A stretch of DNA of 64,000 bases, taken from assembly GCF_020447315.1 (NCBI RefSeq), contig NZ_JAJADQ010000007.1, forward strand, positions 282,856 through 346,855, in the 5' to 3' direction. The notes beneath the pieces are model-generated. The model had not been told where the DNA came from. It did not search any database and was given only the letters and a program-made list of their open reading frames with translations. The stretch comes from Hymenobacter nitidus. GTDB taxonomy: Bacteria; Bacteroidota; Bacteroidia; Cytophagales; Hymenobacteraceae. Numbering within the stretch: the stretch's first letter is position 1; every line of letters begins with the position of its first letter. Below, piece by piece: positions 32,964-42,088 of the stretch. A program made the position numbers and the translations under genes.

Positions 32964-33126
32964 GGCAGGTCACGAAGTATGCGGCTACAAAGCTCCTACT
33001 TTATTCCGGTAGAAAGGCTTTCCCGGTCAGGTACTGGAATAGAAGTTTTTTATAGCGAGTATCTGTTTGAAAATAAGTGTGATAGGTGGTGGTAGATAGA
33101 AATTGAGTAAAGTTGTGCCGGAAAAG

Positions 33127-33160
33127 TTTGGACAATAGCCCTGTTTCTGCCACTTTTGCA
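33127..33160 (+). promoter_or_regulatory. Stable-RNA promoter of tRNA-Lys
   Basis: TTTGGA (33127-33132), a 20-base spacer and CTTTTGCA (33153-33160), followed by a C-rich start region (AACCCC). The same two elements with the same spacing occur at the right edge of the window, and a near match precedes tRNA-His. Confidence 0.6.
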
Positions 33161-33197
33161 ACCCCGAAACGCGAATCTCATTTGCCTATCGGGAACC

Positions 33198-33270
33198 GAT
33201 TCTGTAGCTCAGCTGGTAGAGCAGTACACTTTTAATGTACGGGTCCTGGGTTCGAATCCCAGCGGGATCA
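33198..33270 (+). tRNA. tRNA-Lys (UUU)
   Basis: The cloverleaf is complete. The acceptor stem pairs GATTCTG with CGGGATC (two to three wobbles). The D-arm is GCTC...GAGC, and the anticodon stem GTACA/TGTAC holds the loop CTTTTAA with anticodon TTT. The T-arm is CTGGG-TTCGAAT-CCCAG. The 3' CCA is encoded at 33271-33273. A promoter and a terminator flank it, so it is transcribed alone. Confidence 0.97.
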
Positions 33271-33272
33271 CC

Positions 33273-33308
33273 AAAACCCTCATTGCGGCAAGCAGTGAGG
33301 GTTTTTTG
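33273..33308 (+). terminator. Terminator of tRNA-Lys
   Basis: AAAACCCTCA (33273-33282) pairs with TGAGGGTTTT (33296-33305), followed by TT. Confidence 0.88.
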
Positions 33309-33387
33309 TTATTTGGACCACAAGTGGGGCTTCGGCTACAGCCTGGCTAGGCTGGCAGACACAAGTAAAGTAGTTCCAGCAGTTTGC

Positions 33388-35817
33388 CTAGCCGGCCCGA
33401 TTGACTTCTTCCAAGTTGCTGTTACGGCGCTTGACATCGATTTTGGCGCCTCGGCTGAAGTTGTAGCGCACCGTTAGGCCTACGCTGCGGAAGCGGAAGT
33501 ACTGGTTGAAGTCGTTGATATTGCCGTTGATGTTGGTGCTGAATCGGTAGCGGTAGCCTTTGAAGATATCATTCACGTTGAGGCTCACGTCGAGCTTTTC
33601 CCGCAGCAAGGTGCGCTTTACGGCTACGCCCAACCAGTGCATGGGCTCAATCAGGTAGAGGCCCGAAGCGGTGGGCCCCAGGTAGCGGGCCTCCACTTCC
33701 AGGCGTACCTTGTTGGGCAGCAGCAGCGTGTGGTTGGACTGCAGCATGTAGTAGAGCTGCTCGTTAGTCAAAAAGCCGTTGGTGGCGTCGGTGCTGAACT
33801 TGCGGTAGGACACCACTACGGTATTCTGCGAGTCCCACCACTTGGCCAGCTTATAGGGCGCCACCCCGGTCAGGCCGATGATGTGGCCGGTATCGAGGTT
33901 GTCGGTAGTATACTTCGTGGTGGCTGCCTCCACATCCAGGATGGGTACTTCCGAAAGAACGGCCGTCTGGTAGTCGTAGTTGAAGGCCAAGCTGTAGACC
34001 TTGTGGATGGTGTGCGCCAGGCGGAAGGCCTGCGTGTACTGAGGCCGCAGAAATGGGTTGCCTTCCTCGTAAGTATACGGGTCCCGGTAGAAGCGGAAGG
34101 GGTTCAGGCTGCCGTAGTTCGGGCGGTTCAGGCGGCGGCTGTAGCTGAAGCTCAGGTCGTAGTTCTTGTTGATTTCCTGCTGGGCAAACACGCTGGGAAA
34201 CAGGTTCAGGTAGCGGCGACGGGTAACCTGCCCGGTGGTGTAGGACTCGCCCACCGACCGGGTATTCTCCGCCCGCAGGCCGGCCTGCAGCTTCAGTCGT
34301 TCCCCGGCCTTGCCGCTCCAGTTCAGGTAGGCGGCCTGGATGCTTTCCCGGTAGGCAAAGTAGTTGGTGCGCAGTGGATCCAGCTCCAGGGCCCCGTTGT
34401 TGAAGTAAAACCGCGAGTCGTTGTCGGCATTCACCTGGCTGACCTTCATGCCGGCTTCTACCTTGTGGCCCCCGGCGAAGGGCCGGGTGTAGTCGAACTT
34501 GCCGGCGTAGATCTGCAGATCGGACAGAGTATTGGTGTACTCCACGTTGCGGGTGCTCGTGCCCGGGCCCAGCTCGGTGAAGATGTTGAAGAAATCGGCC
34601 TGCCCCTGGCTAGTAATCTTGACCATATCCAGGTCAGCGGTCAGCGTAGTGCCGGTGGTATCGAGCTTGCCATTGTAGTGCAGGTTGCCGGTGTAGTTTG
34701 TGTAGGTGGTGCGGCTGAAATTGTCCGCGTCGATAAAGCGGGTGGGCTCCTGCCGCGACGGGCCCAGGTAGGTGTCGGTCAGGAAGTCGGACTCGCCTCG
34801 GCGTAGGGTGTAGCCAGCCATAAAGCCCACGCTGTGACGCTTGCTCAGGCTGTAGTCGGCGCCGGTGCGCACCACCGGCGGGCTGGTGGAAACGAAGTTG
34901 CCGGTGGCCTGCTGGTCGAAGTAGGTGGTTTTCCGCTCCCCGTAGAAGATGCGCGTGAAAGTGGCATCCCGGCCGCCCACCCGGCGCGAGCCGTCCAGGG
35001 TCAAAAAAGCGTTCCACTTTTCCTGCTTGGCGTTCAGGCTGGCCCCGTAGGTGTGGCCAAACTGCTGAAAGTTGTAGTTGCCGCTGGCGTACACGCTGCC
35101 GTTGAGGCCCCGCTGGGTGTTGGTTTTCAGGTTCAGGTTGAGAATGCCCGAAGTGCCTTCCGCGTCGTATTTGGCCGGCGGGTTGGTGATGATTTCGATG
35201 TTTTTCAGGTTGGCCGCGGGCATGCCTTCGAGCATGCTGCGCAGCTCCCGGGCCGAGAGGTACGTAAGCCGCCCGTCGAGCATGACCGTCACGCCGGGCT
35301 TGCCGTTGAGCTGAATATTGCCCTCCTGGTCGATGAACACGCCCGGCGATTTGGCCAGCACGTCGAAGGCCGTGTTGCCGGCCGCCATGGCCGTGCCCTC
35401 CACCGTGACCACCATGCGGTCGGCCTCCTGCACAATGGTTGGCCGCAGCCCCACGATGTTGACTTCGGCCAGCTGCTTAGCATCGGCCAGCAGCACGAGC
35501 AGGCCAAAGTCGAGGCCGGGCGCGGCGGCACTGAGCGCGAAGGCGGGAGTTTCCAGCAGCTTGTAGCCCACGGCACTAACACGCAGCACGTAGCTGCCGG
35601 CCGCGGGCGCCTGCAGCTGGAAGCGGCCATTTTCATCGGCCACGGTGCCCGTCACACTGGTCTTGCCCCCGGCCAGCACCACGGCTACGGTGGTAAAGCC
35701 CACGGCGGCCCCTTTCTCGTCCTTGATTGTACCAGTGAGCACCCCAGTAGACTGCGCCCAGCTTGGGCAAGCCAGCAGCAACAGGGCGCTATATAGCAGC
35801 AGGTAGAGGTATTTCAT
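33388..35817 (-). CDS. Outer-membrane receptor-like protein with carboxypeptidase-like N-domain (OMP_b-brl_3 type)
   Basis: 809 residues. A signal peptide (MKYLYLLLYSALLLLACPSWAQ) is followed by a carboxypeptidase-D-like domain (about 25-110; GTIKDEKGAAVGFTTVAVVLAG, GSYVLRVSAVGYK). Next is a plug-like domain (about 120-220; GNTAFDVLAKSPGVFID, VMLDGRLTYLSARELRSML, IEIITNPPAKYDAEGTSGILN). The long barrel has NRPNYGSLNPFRFYRDPYTYEEGNPFLRPQ, split here as two blocks. The NPFRFYRDP...GNPFLRP block is typical of the family of Bacteroidota receptors annotated as outer-membrane beta-barrel family 3. The transported substrate is unknown. It lies alone. Confidence 0.9.
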   Translation of the reverse strand: MKYLYLLLYSALLLLACPSWAQSTGVLTGTIKDEKGAAVGFTTVAVVLAGGKTSVTGTVADENGRFQLQAPAAGSYVLRVSAVGYKLLETPAFALSAAAPGLDFGLLVLLADAKQLAEVNIVGLRPTIVQEADRMVVTVEGTAMAAGNTAFDVLAKSPGVFIDQEGNIQLNGKPGVTVMLDGRLTYLSARELRSMLEGMPAANLKNIEIITNPPAKYDAEGTSGILNLNLKTNTQRGLNGSVYASGNYNFQQFGHTYGASLNAKQEKWNAFLTLDGSRRVGGRDATFTRIFYGERKTTYFDQQATGNFVSTSPPVVRTGADYSLSKRHSVGFMAGYTLRRGESDFLTDTYLGPSRQEPTRFIDADNFSRTTYTNYTGNLHYNGKLDTTGTTLTADLDMVKITSQGQADFFNIFTELGPGTSTRNVEYTNTLSDLQIYAGKFDYTRPFAGGHKVEAGMKVSQVNADNDSRFYFNNGALELDPLRTNYFAYRESIQAAYLNWSGKAGERLKLQAGLRAENTRSVGESYTTGQVTRRRYLNLFPSVFAQQEINKNYDLSFSYSRRLNRPNYGSLNPFRFYRDPYTYEEGNPFLRPQYTQAFRLAHTIHKVYSLAFNYDYQTAVLSEVPILDVEAATTKYTTDNLDTGHIIGLTGVAPYKLAKWWDSQNTVVVSYRKFSTDATNGFLTNEQLYYMLQSNHTLLLPNKVRLEVEARYLGPTASGLYLIEPMHWLGVAVKRTLLREKLDVSLNVNDIFKGYRYRFSTNINGNINDFNQYFRFRSVGLTVRYNFSRGAKIDVKRRNSNLEEVNRAG

Positions 35818-36229
35818 GGGGCGGGAGTAGAGAAAACAGGAGGGCGGCTGCTTGCTGCCGTAGCATCACCGGACAGCACCGGCAAGGATGGACACTGCCG
35901 CAAGCAGCAATGGTTACAGAAACAAGCGTAAAAAAATGGCTGCACGGCCGTTTGGTCGCAGCGCTTCGGTAGGCTATTTGTCGCATAGACAGAGCTACTA
36001 GGTGTGGGTTGCAGGGAGCGGGTGCCTTACCAGTCCGCTAGAAGTAGTACACGGCCGGGTAACGCCACTGCCGTAAAGTACCTGCTGCCTGCCTGCAGGG
36101 CAGCACATCTTCCACCGGTGGCTGGCGTGTCAGCTCTACCAGCTAAATAGGGGGCGACAAAGCCGTAAGCGTTACTTTTCCATCTGCCTACGCGTCTTTG
36201 CCGTTCCGGTAACTTAGTAGCAACTCCCT
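35818..36229. other. 412-base intergenic region without a gene
   Basis: No open frame with coding character was found on either strand. The only structure noted is a short palindrome TGCTGCC...GGCAGCA at 36083-36105. The right end should contain the promoter of the DUF434-type gene; the stretch CGTCTTTG before it is only a partial match to the -7 box. Confidence 0.4.
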
Positions 36230-36991
36230 ATGCGCTCCGCCGATACCCGCCACCGTGGCCCTCACCCAGCCGATAGTAACTTGTTTGCGCCCCGGTGGGT
36301 GCCAGTCCTGCGCACCGCCGTCCAGGAACTATCCTGGCTGTTGACGCGTGGCTATCCACCGGGCGCCACCCTGAAGCTGGTTGGCGACCGATATGCGTTA
36401 ACTGAGCGTCAGCGCTGGGCCGTGGGCCGCGCTGCCTGCACCGACGAGCAGTACCAACGGCGCACGGCCGCGCAGCTACCGGCCACCAATCTGGATGGGC
36501 GGCTCGTGTCCATTGATGGCTTCAACCTGCTGATTACCCTGGAAACGGCGCTGAGCGGCGGCGTAGTGCTGCGAGGACGGGATGGTGCCCTGCGCGACTT
36601 GTCGAGTGTACACGGCACCTACCGGGCAGTGCTGGAAACCGACCGGGCCATTGAGTTGGCCGCCGCCGCGCTCCGGCCCCTGGCGCCTGGTCCCATACGG
36701 TGGCTGCTCGACCAGCCAGTGTCCAATAGCGGCCGGCTCGCGGCGCGCCTGCGCGAGCTGGGGCCGCGCCTGGGCTTACCCTGGACAGCTGAAGTCGTGC
36801 TGAACCCTGACCGTGAGCTGGCCCAAACCACGGATATCGTCGTGACCTCCGATTCGGCGGTCCTCGACCAGGCCGGCAGCTGGCTCAACCTCGCCGCCCT
36901 GGCGCTGGAAGCCGCGCCGCCGCGGTGGCTGCTCGATCTGAGCGGAAACGGCAGCACTGCTGGGCCAACCTTTGGAGATGGAAAAACATAA
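36230..36991 (+). CDS. DUF434/DUF5616-type protein, possible PIN/NYN-like nuclease
   Basis: 253 residues. The N-terminal part (LRTAVQELSWLLTRGYPP, LKLVGDRYALTERQRWAVGRAAC) is a DUF434-like helical domain. The second part (SIDGFNLLITLETALSGG, DLSSVHGTYR, LDQPVSNSGRLAARLRELG, VVTSDSAVLDQ) resembles DUF5616. The spacing of IDGFN, LDQPVSNSG and TSDSAVLDQ recalls the acidic residues of PIN/NYN nucleases (D...D...D), but a fold prediction would be needed. Similar genes are found in archaea and bacteria with no known role. It is convergent with the YifB-like gene. Confidence 0.75.
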   Translation: MRSADTRHRGPHPADSNLFAPRWVPVLRTAVQELSWLLTRGYPPGATLKLVGDRYALTERQRWAVGRAACTDEQYQRRTAAQLPATNLDGRLVSIDGFNLLITLETALSGGVVLRGRDGALRDLSSVHGTYRAVLETDRAIELAAAALRPLAPGPIRWLLDQPVSNSGRLAARLRELGPRLGLPWTAEVVLNPDRELAQTTDIVVTSDSAVLDQAGSWLNLAALALEAAPPRWLLDLSGNGSTAGPTFGDGKT

Positions 36992-37090
36992 TGTAATCAG
37001 CTTTAATCATCACCTGTTCCTGTCACCTGTTTTCTCCTATTTGCCCGCCGGTAGGGCCCGCCAGCAGCGTTTGATGCTCAGGTGGAGCGC

Positions 37091-38629
37091 TTAGCCCGCC
37101 CAGCCTTCCCGGTCGAGGCTGCGGTACTGGATAGCCTCTGCCAGATGCTCTAGGTAGATTTCCTCGGCGCCGCCCAAATCGGCAATGGTGCGAGCCACTT
37201 TCAGAATCCGGTCGTAGGCACGGGCCGAGAGACCCAGGCGCTCCATCGCCGTTTTGAGTAGGGTGCGGCCCGCATCGTCGATCTGGCACAGCTCCTTGAC
37301 CATCTGCGAGGGCATCATGGCGTTGGAGTGAATCTCGGGGAACTCCCGAAACCGCGCTGTCTGTACCTCGCGGGCCTTCTCTACCCGCAGCTGAATATGC
37401 TCGCTGGTTTCGGCTTTGCGGGTTTCCGTCATCTGGTCGAAGGTAACGGGCGTTACTTCCACGTGCAGGTCGATGCGGTCGAGCAGCGGGCCGCTGACTT
37501 TGTTGAGGTAGCGCTGCACCACGCCGGGGCCGCACACGCACTCTTTCTCCGGGTGATTGTAGTAGCCGCACGGGCAGGGGTTCATGCTGGCGATGAGCAT
37601 GAAGTTTGAGGGGAAATCGATGCTGACCTTAGCCCGCGAAATCGTGACGCGGCGTTCCTCCAGGGGTTGGCGCATTACCTCCAGCACCGTGCGCTTAAAC
37701 TCGGGCAGCTCATCCAGAAACAGCACGCCGTTGTGGGCCAGGGAGATTTCGCCCGGCTGCGGATTGCCCCCGCCCCCGACCAGTGCCACATCGGAAATGG
37801 TGTGGTGGGGCGAGCGGAAAGGGCGCGTCGTGAGCAGGGAGGCGTTGGCCCCGAGCTTGCCAGCTACCGAATGAATCTTGGTTGTTTCCAGCGCCTCACT
37901 GATGGAAAGAGCGGGCAAAATACTGGGCAGGCGCTTGGCCAGCATGGTTTTGCCCGCGCCGGGTGGCCCAATCATGATGACGTTGTGGCCACCGGCCGCC
38001 GCAATTTCCAGGGCCCGCTTGATGTTTTCCTGACCCTGCACGTCGGCAAAGTCGGCGGCGTACTGGTTGGCGGTGGTTTGGAAAACGGTGCGCGTGTCCA
38101 GCGTGAGCGGCTCGATCGGCAGGCGGCCCTCGAAGAAGTCGATGGCCTGTTGCATGTTTTCGACCGGAATAACGTCGAGGTTATTGACGATGGCGGCCTC
38201 CTGGGCGTTGGCACGGGGCAGGATAAAGCCCTTAAAACCCTCCTTGCGGGCCTGAATGGCGATGGGCAGCACGCCCCGCACCGGCCGCAGCTCCCCATCC
38301 AGAGCCAGCTCCCCCATGATGATGTAGTTGCCCAGCTTTTCGGTGTTCAGCTGCTGCGAGGCATGCAGAATGCCCAGGGCAATGGGTAAATCGTAGGCCG
38401 AGCCTTCCTTGCGGATATCGGCCGGGGCCATGTTGACCACCACCTTGGTGCGCGGCATGCGGTAGCCCCTGATTTTTAGCGCGGCTTCAATGCGCTGCTG
38501 GCTTTCTTTAATGGCGTTGTCGGCGAGGCCCACCACATAGAAATTGGTGCCCTGGGATACGACTACTTCAATGGTAATGGTATTAGCGTTGACGCCCTGC
38601 ACGGCCGAGCCATACGTTTTGGTAAGCAT
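37091..38629 (-). CDS. YifB/ComM-type Mg-chelatase-like AAA ATPase
   Basis: 512 residues. The N-terminal part is a Lon-protease-like domain (about 20-160; VGLADNAIKESQQRIEAAL, MAPADIRKEGSAYDLPIALG). It is followed by an AAA module with Walker A GPPGAGKTMLAKRLP (about 222), Walker B GVLFLDELPEF, and the Cys-containing SMNPCPCGYYNHPEKECVCGP region (four Cys). The C-terminal part is RILKVARTIADLGG and the Mg-chelatase C-domain. ComM is a hexameric helicase promoting branch migration in natural transformation. Whether this strain is transformable is not visible here. A nearby reading frame at 37023-37571 is a frame shadow. Confidence 0.94.
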   Translation of the reverse strand: MLTKTYGSAVQGVNANTITIEVVVSQGTNFYVVGLADNAIKESQQRIEAALKIRGYRMPRTKVVVNMAPADIRKEGSAYDLPIALGILHASQQLNTEKLGNYIIMGELALDGELRPVRGVLPIAIQARKEGFKGFILPRANAQEAAIVNNLDVIPVENMQQAIDFFEGRLPIEPLTLDTRTVFQTTANQYAADFADVQGQENIKRALEIAAAGGHNVIMIGPPGAGKTMLAKRLPSILPALSISEALETTKIHSVAGKLGANASLLTTRPFRSPHHTISDVALVGGGGNPQPGEISLAHNGVLFLDELPEFKRTVLEVMRQPLEERRVTISRAKVSIDFPSNFMLIASMNPCPCGYYNHPEKECVCGPGVVQRYLNKVSGPLLDRIDLHVEVTPVTFDQMTETRKAETSEHIQLRVEKAREVQTARFREFPEIHSNAMMPSQMVKELCQIDDAGRTLLKTAMERLGLSARAYDRILKVARTIADLGGAEEIYLEHLAEAIQYRSLDREGWAG

Positions 38630-38704
38630 AGGAAATAACGGATAAGTCGATAAAGAATAAGAATCCGGGAGCTAAGATAGAAGAGAACCGCGCATCAGCA
38701 CGAA

Positions 38705-38735
38705 AAAGGCCAGCCCCGGTAAGAGCTGACCTTTA
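38705..38735 (-). terminator. Possible terminator of gmhA
   Basis: AAAGGCCAGC (38705-38714) pairs with GCTGACCTTT (38726-38735) with one G-T wobble, 26 bases past the gmhA stop on the minus strand; AAAAAGG becomes T-rich on that strand. Confidence 0.55.
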
Positions 38736-38761
38736 AAATTCAGTCGATAAGAAGAGAAACG

Positions 38762-39358
38762 CTACTCGGAGGCCTCCGCTACCAGCTGCTCAATGAGCAT
38801 AATCAGGATGTGAATGGCTTTGATGTGGATTTCCTGCACCCGGTCGGCAAAGCCGTGGTGCGGGGCCCGGATTTCCACGTCGCTGAGCCCGGCCAGCAAG
38901 CCTCCGTCTTTGCCCGTGAGGCTGACCACCGGCATGCCGATGGCCTTGGCCGCTTCGGCGGCGCGCAGCACGTTCGGTGAGTTGCCGCTGGTGCTGATGG
39001 CCAGCAACACGTCGCCGGGGCGGCCCAGGGCCTGCACGTAGCGGCCGAACACATGCTCGTAGCCATAGTCGTTGGCCACGCAGCTCATGTGGGAGGCTTC
39101 GGTGAGGGCAATGGCGCCGAGGGCGGGCCGGTCAAGGCGGTAGCGGCCGCTCAGCTCCTCGGCAAAGTGCTGGGCGTCGCAGAGGGAGCCGCCGTTGCCG
39201 CAGCTCAGGATTTTGCCGCCTTGCTTGAGGCTGGCCGCCATCAGGCGGGCAGCTTGCTCAATGCGCGACAGGTTTTCGGGGTCAGCCAGAAAACGGTCGA
39301 GAACGGTGCGCGCTTCGGTCAGCTCGGCGCGGATGAGGTCAGTTAGCGGTGCAGTCAC
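38762..39358 (-). CDS. gmhA: Sedoheptulose-7-phosphate isomerase (SIS domain)
   Basis: 198 residues, GTG start at 39358. It converts sedoheptulose 7-phosphate to D-glycero-D-manno-heptose 7-phosphate, the first step of ADP-heptose synthesis for lipopolysaccharide core. GmhA motifs are LSCGNGGSLCDAQHFAEELSG, split here as LSCGNGGSLCDAQHFAEE and LSGRY, then MSCVANDYGYEHVF, STSGNSPNV, VSLTGKDGGLL and RVQEIHIKAIHILIMLIE (metal and catalytic His). It lies 9 bases downstream of the membrane protein gene on the same strand, so the two are probably one operon. Confidence 0.92.
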   Translation of the reverse strand: MTAPLTDLIRAELTEARTVLDRFLADPENLSRIEQAARLMAASLKQGGKILSCGNGGSLCDAQHFAEELSGRYRLDRPALGAIALTEASHMSCVANDYGYEHVFGRYVQALGRPGDVLLAISTSGNSPNVLRAAEAAKAIGMPVVSLTGKDGGLLAGLSDVEIRAPHHGFADRVQEIHIKAIHILIMLIEQLVAEASE

Positions 39359-39367
39359 GCCGCAAAG

Positions 39368-39928
39368 TTACAACGAAGAGCGGTTGTCGGGGTTCCCGGC
39401 CGGGGAGGGCGGAATTATCGTGTTGGGATGCTGCACGGGCGCATTCATCAGGCCGGGGTCCGACTGCGGAAAGGTGGGGTGCTCCACATCGTGGCTGGAC
39501 GTAGCGGTGCCTGCGGCAGCGGGGGCGGGCGTTACCGGCCCCGACTGATAAATGGTAGTAGCGCCGGGCGTGGTAGCTACGGGCGTCACGGGCACGGCGG
39601 TAGTGGCGGCGCGCTGCTGAAAGTCCCGCTCCCGTTGGTCAATCTGCTGGTCGTAGAGCTTGGCTTTCAGCTCGTTGATTTTGCCGTTCAGCGCCGTGGT
39701 TTCGCGGCGCAGCAGGGCGCTGTCCATGTTTTCGGTGATGAGGTGCAAGGCCAGCAGCACCGCCCCGACGATGAAGAGCGTATTATAAAACGTGGCTAGG
39801 CCCTCGGGCCCACTCAGGTTGAAGGCCGAGGCGAAGGTGTCGCGGGTGGCGGGGCTGAAGATGAAGAGCAGCGCCAGCAGCAGGTACACCATGACCAGAA
39901 TTGTAACCAGGCGTTTGAGAGCAAGCAT
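39368..39928 (-). CDS. Membrane protein with coiled coil and Pro/Thr/Ala tail
   Basis: 186 residues. There are two hydrophobic helices (about 6-27, VTILVMVYLLLALLFIF; and about 50-67, FIVGAVLLALHLIT). A short coiled-coil-like stretch follows (about 70-105; TALNGKINELKAKLYDQQIDQ) and then a long low-complexity tail rich in Pro, Thr and Ala. The layout recalls LapA-type envelope proteins, but similarity is weak. It precedes gmhA by 9 bases, suggesting a link with lipopolysaccharide production, which is inference. Confidence 0.6.
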   Translation of the reverse strand: MLALKRLVTILVMVYLLLALLFIFSPATRDTFASAFNLSGPEGLATFYNTLFIVGAVLLALHLITENMDSALLRRETTALNGKINELKAKLYDQQIDQRERDFQQRAATTAVPVTPVATTPGATTIYQSGPVTPAPAAAGTATSSHDVEHPTFPQSDPGLMNAPVQHPNTIIPPSPAGNPDNRSSL

Positions 39929-40118
39929 AGGAGGGAGAAGGCTAGATTTCCGGAAAACACCGGTGGCAGTTCCACGCGGCAGCCTGGTTGGCGCACTAAA
40001 TATAGAGTTTTGCCAATCTAGGAGCCGCGTAATCTGTCCGGTGACGTGCGCATAAACGCAGGGAAGGGCCCTACAGTTGGCCTACCCCGTTTTCCAGTTG
40101 TTCCTCTTCGGCTTGTTG

Positions 40119-41957
40119 CTACGGCAGTACGCCGTTGGTCTGCATGGAATTCAGGCGCTGGTACACGCCACCTTCGCGGCGCAGCAGCTCCTCGTGGGTG
40201 CCGCGCTCCACGATGCGGCCCTGCTGCAGCACCACGATTTCGTCGGCGTGCTGAATAGTGCTCAGGCGGTGGGCAATAACCAGGGAGGTGCGGTTCTGCA
40301 TCAGGCGCGTCAGGGCTTCCTGCACCAGCTTCTCCGATTCGGTGTCGAGGGCCGAGGTGGCCTCGTCCAGAATCAGGATGGGTGGATTGCGCAGGATGGC
40401 CCGGGCAATGCTCAGGCGCTGGCGCTGCCCACCCGACAGGCGGCTGCCCCGGTCGCCGATAAAGGTCTGGTAGCCGTCGGGGGCCTGAATGATGAACTCG
40501 TGGGCGTTGGCAATTTTGGCGGCTTCAATCACCTGCTCGTCGGTGGCCTGGGTGTTGAAGCGGATGTTGTTGAAAATCGTGTCGTTGAACAGGATGCTTT
40601 CCTGGGTCACGATGCCCATCTGGTCACGCACGGAATGAATGGTGCAGTCGCGCACCTCGATGTCGTCGATGAGAATCTGGCCGCCGGTGGGGTCGTAGAA
40701 GCGGGGCAACAGGTCGGCCAGGGTGCTTTTGCCGCCGCCGGAAGGGCCTACCAGCGCTATGGTTTTACCTTTGGGAATTATGAGGTTGATGTCCTGGAGC
40801 ACCAGATTGTCGCCGTAGCCGAACTGCAGATGGCGCAGCTCAATCTGGTGCTGGAAGGCGGGCAGAATCTTCGCGTCGGGCTTGTCGCGAATGGCCGGCT
40901 CTGTATCGATGATACTCAGCACCCGTTCGCCGGCCACCAGGCCGCGCTGAATGTTGCCAAACGACGACGACAGAGACTTGGCTGGCGTGAGCACCTGCGA
41001 AAACATGAGGATGTAGGCAATAAACTCTGCGGCTTCCATGTCGGCAGTGCCCCCCAGCACCAGCGTGCCCCCGAAGTAAATCAGGCCGGCAATGACCATG
41101 ATGCCCGCAAACTCGGAAAAGGGTGAGGCCAGGTCCCGGATGTTGTCGATGCGGCGCGAGGTGGCAGCGTACTGGTCGTTCTGAGCCTCAAACTTGCCTT
41201 TGATATAGTCTTGGGCATTAAACGCCTTGATAACCCGAATGCCGCCCAGCGTCTCGTCGATGACGGACAGCATGGAGCCCAGGGTGCTCTGGCTGGTTTT
41301 GGCCTGGGTGCGTAGGCGTTTGGCCAGCATGGCAATAATGCCCCCCGACAACGGCAGCAGCACCAGGGAAAACAGCGTGAGCTTGGTGGACATGTAGAAC
41401 AGCACCACGAAGTAGAAGATGATGTAGAGCGGGTCGCGCACCACGGCCTGCAGGGTGTTGACCACGGATATTTCCACTTCCTGCACGTCGTTGGTGAAGC
41501 GCGACATCATGTCGCCCTTGCGGCCGGTGGCGAAGTAGCCCAGCTGCAGCTGAATGACGCGGTGGTACAGGTCGCGGCGCAGGTTGCGGATAACGCGGGA
41601 GCGGACCCGGGCCGCGAGGCGCAGGCTCAGGTAGCGGAATACGTTGCTAAAAAACACGGACACAACCAGCACCACGCACACGAACAGCAAAGCCCCGAGC
41701 TTGCCGTGGTCGGCTATAACCTGGGTGAAGTAGAAGTCGAATGTGCCGGTGATGTAGTCGAGCGTGGGCGTGAACCTGGGCAGCCGGTCGGGGGCCTGAT
41801 GTTTCTTGGTGGTTTCGAACAGCACGTTCAGCATCGGGATGACCAGGGCCAGGTTGCCGATGTTGAAAAAGATGCCGCAGATGGTGTAGAGCAGGTAAAG
41901 CGGTACCGTATTGGCCAGCGGCCGGGCATACTGCAGGATGCGGAGGTAGGTCTTCAT
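40119..41957 (-). CDS. ABC exporter, MsbA-like
   Basis: 612 residues from ATG at 41957 (MKTYLRILQYARPLANTVPL); a longer start at 42041 is less likely. A six-helix transmembrane domain (about 15-330) is fused to an ATPase domain with Walker A GPSGGGKSTLADLLPRF, Q-loop, signature RLSGGQRQRLSIARAIL and Walker B ILILDEATSALDTES, then the H-loop AHRLSTI. Such half-transporters act as homodimers; MsbA flips lipid A-core to the periplasmic side. Nearby gmhA (lipopolysaccharide heptose) supports a lipid exporter, but drug export is possible. Confidence 0.9.
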   Translation of the reverse strand: MKTYLRILQYARPLANTVPLYLLYTICGIFFNIGNLALVIPMLNVLFETTKKHQAPDRLPRFTPTLDYITGTFDFYFTQVIADHGKLGALLFVCVVLVVSVFFSNVFRYLSLRLAARVRSRVIRNLRRDLYHRVIQLQLGYFATGRKGDMMSRFTNDVQEVEISVVNTLQAVVRDPLYIIFYFVVLFYMSTKLTLFSLVLLPLSGGIIAMLAKRLRTQAKTSQSTLGSMLSVIDETLGGIRVIKAFNAQDYIKGKFEAQNDQYAATSRRIDNIRDLASPFSEFAGIMVIAGLIYFGGTLVLGGTADMEAAEFIAYILMFSQVLTPAKSLSSSFGNIQRGLVAGERVLSIIDTEPAIRDKPDAKILPAFQHQIELRHLQFGYGDNLVLQDINLIIPKGKTIALVGPSGGGKSTLADLLPRFYDPTGGQILIDDIEVRDCTIHSVRDQMGIVTQESILFNDTIFNNIRFNTQATDEQVIEAAKIANAHEFIIQAPDGYQTFIGDRGSRLSGGQRQRLSIARAILRNPPILILDEATSALDTESEKLVQEALTRLMQNRTSLVIAHRLSTIQHADEIVVLQQGRIVERGTHEELLRREGGVYQRLNSMQTNGVLP

Positions 41958-42088
41958 AAGCGCCGCAAAGGTAACCCCCGATTCGGGTTGCGGCCCAGGC
42001 AACCTTTTGCCCCGCCGCCGCCGAGTGGGAGAGTAGAACAACCTCCTATTCTTCCACGGCCGCCCCGGCCATTTCCCGCTCTAGTCTG

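Noticed and set aside
37023..37571. 182-residue minus-strand frame
   Set aside because: Alternative frame of the YifB-like gene on the same strand; Arg/Pro/Gly-rich, with no family features.
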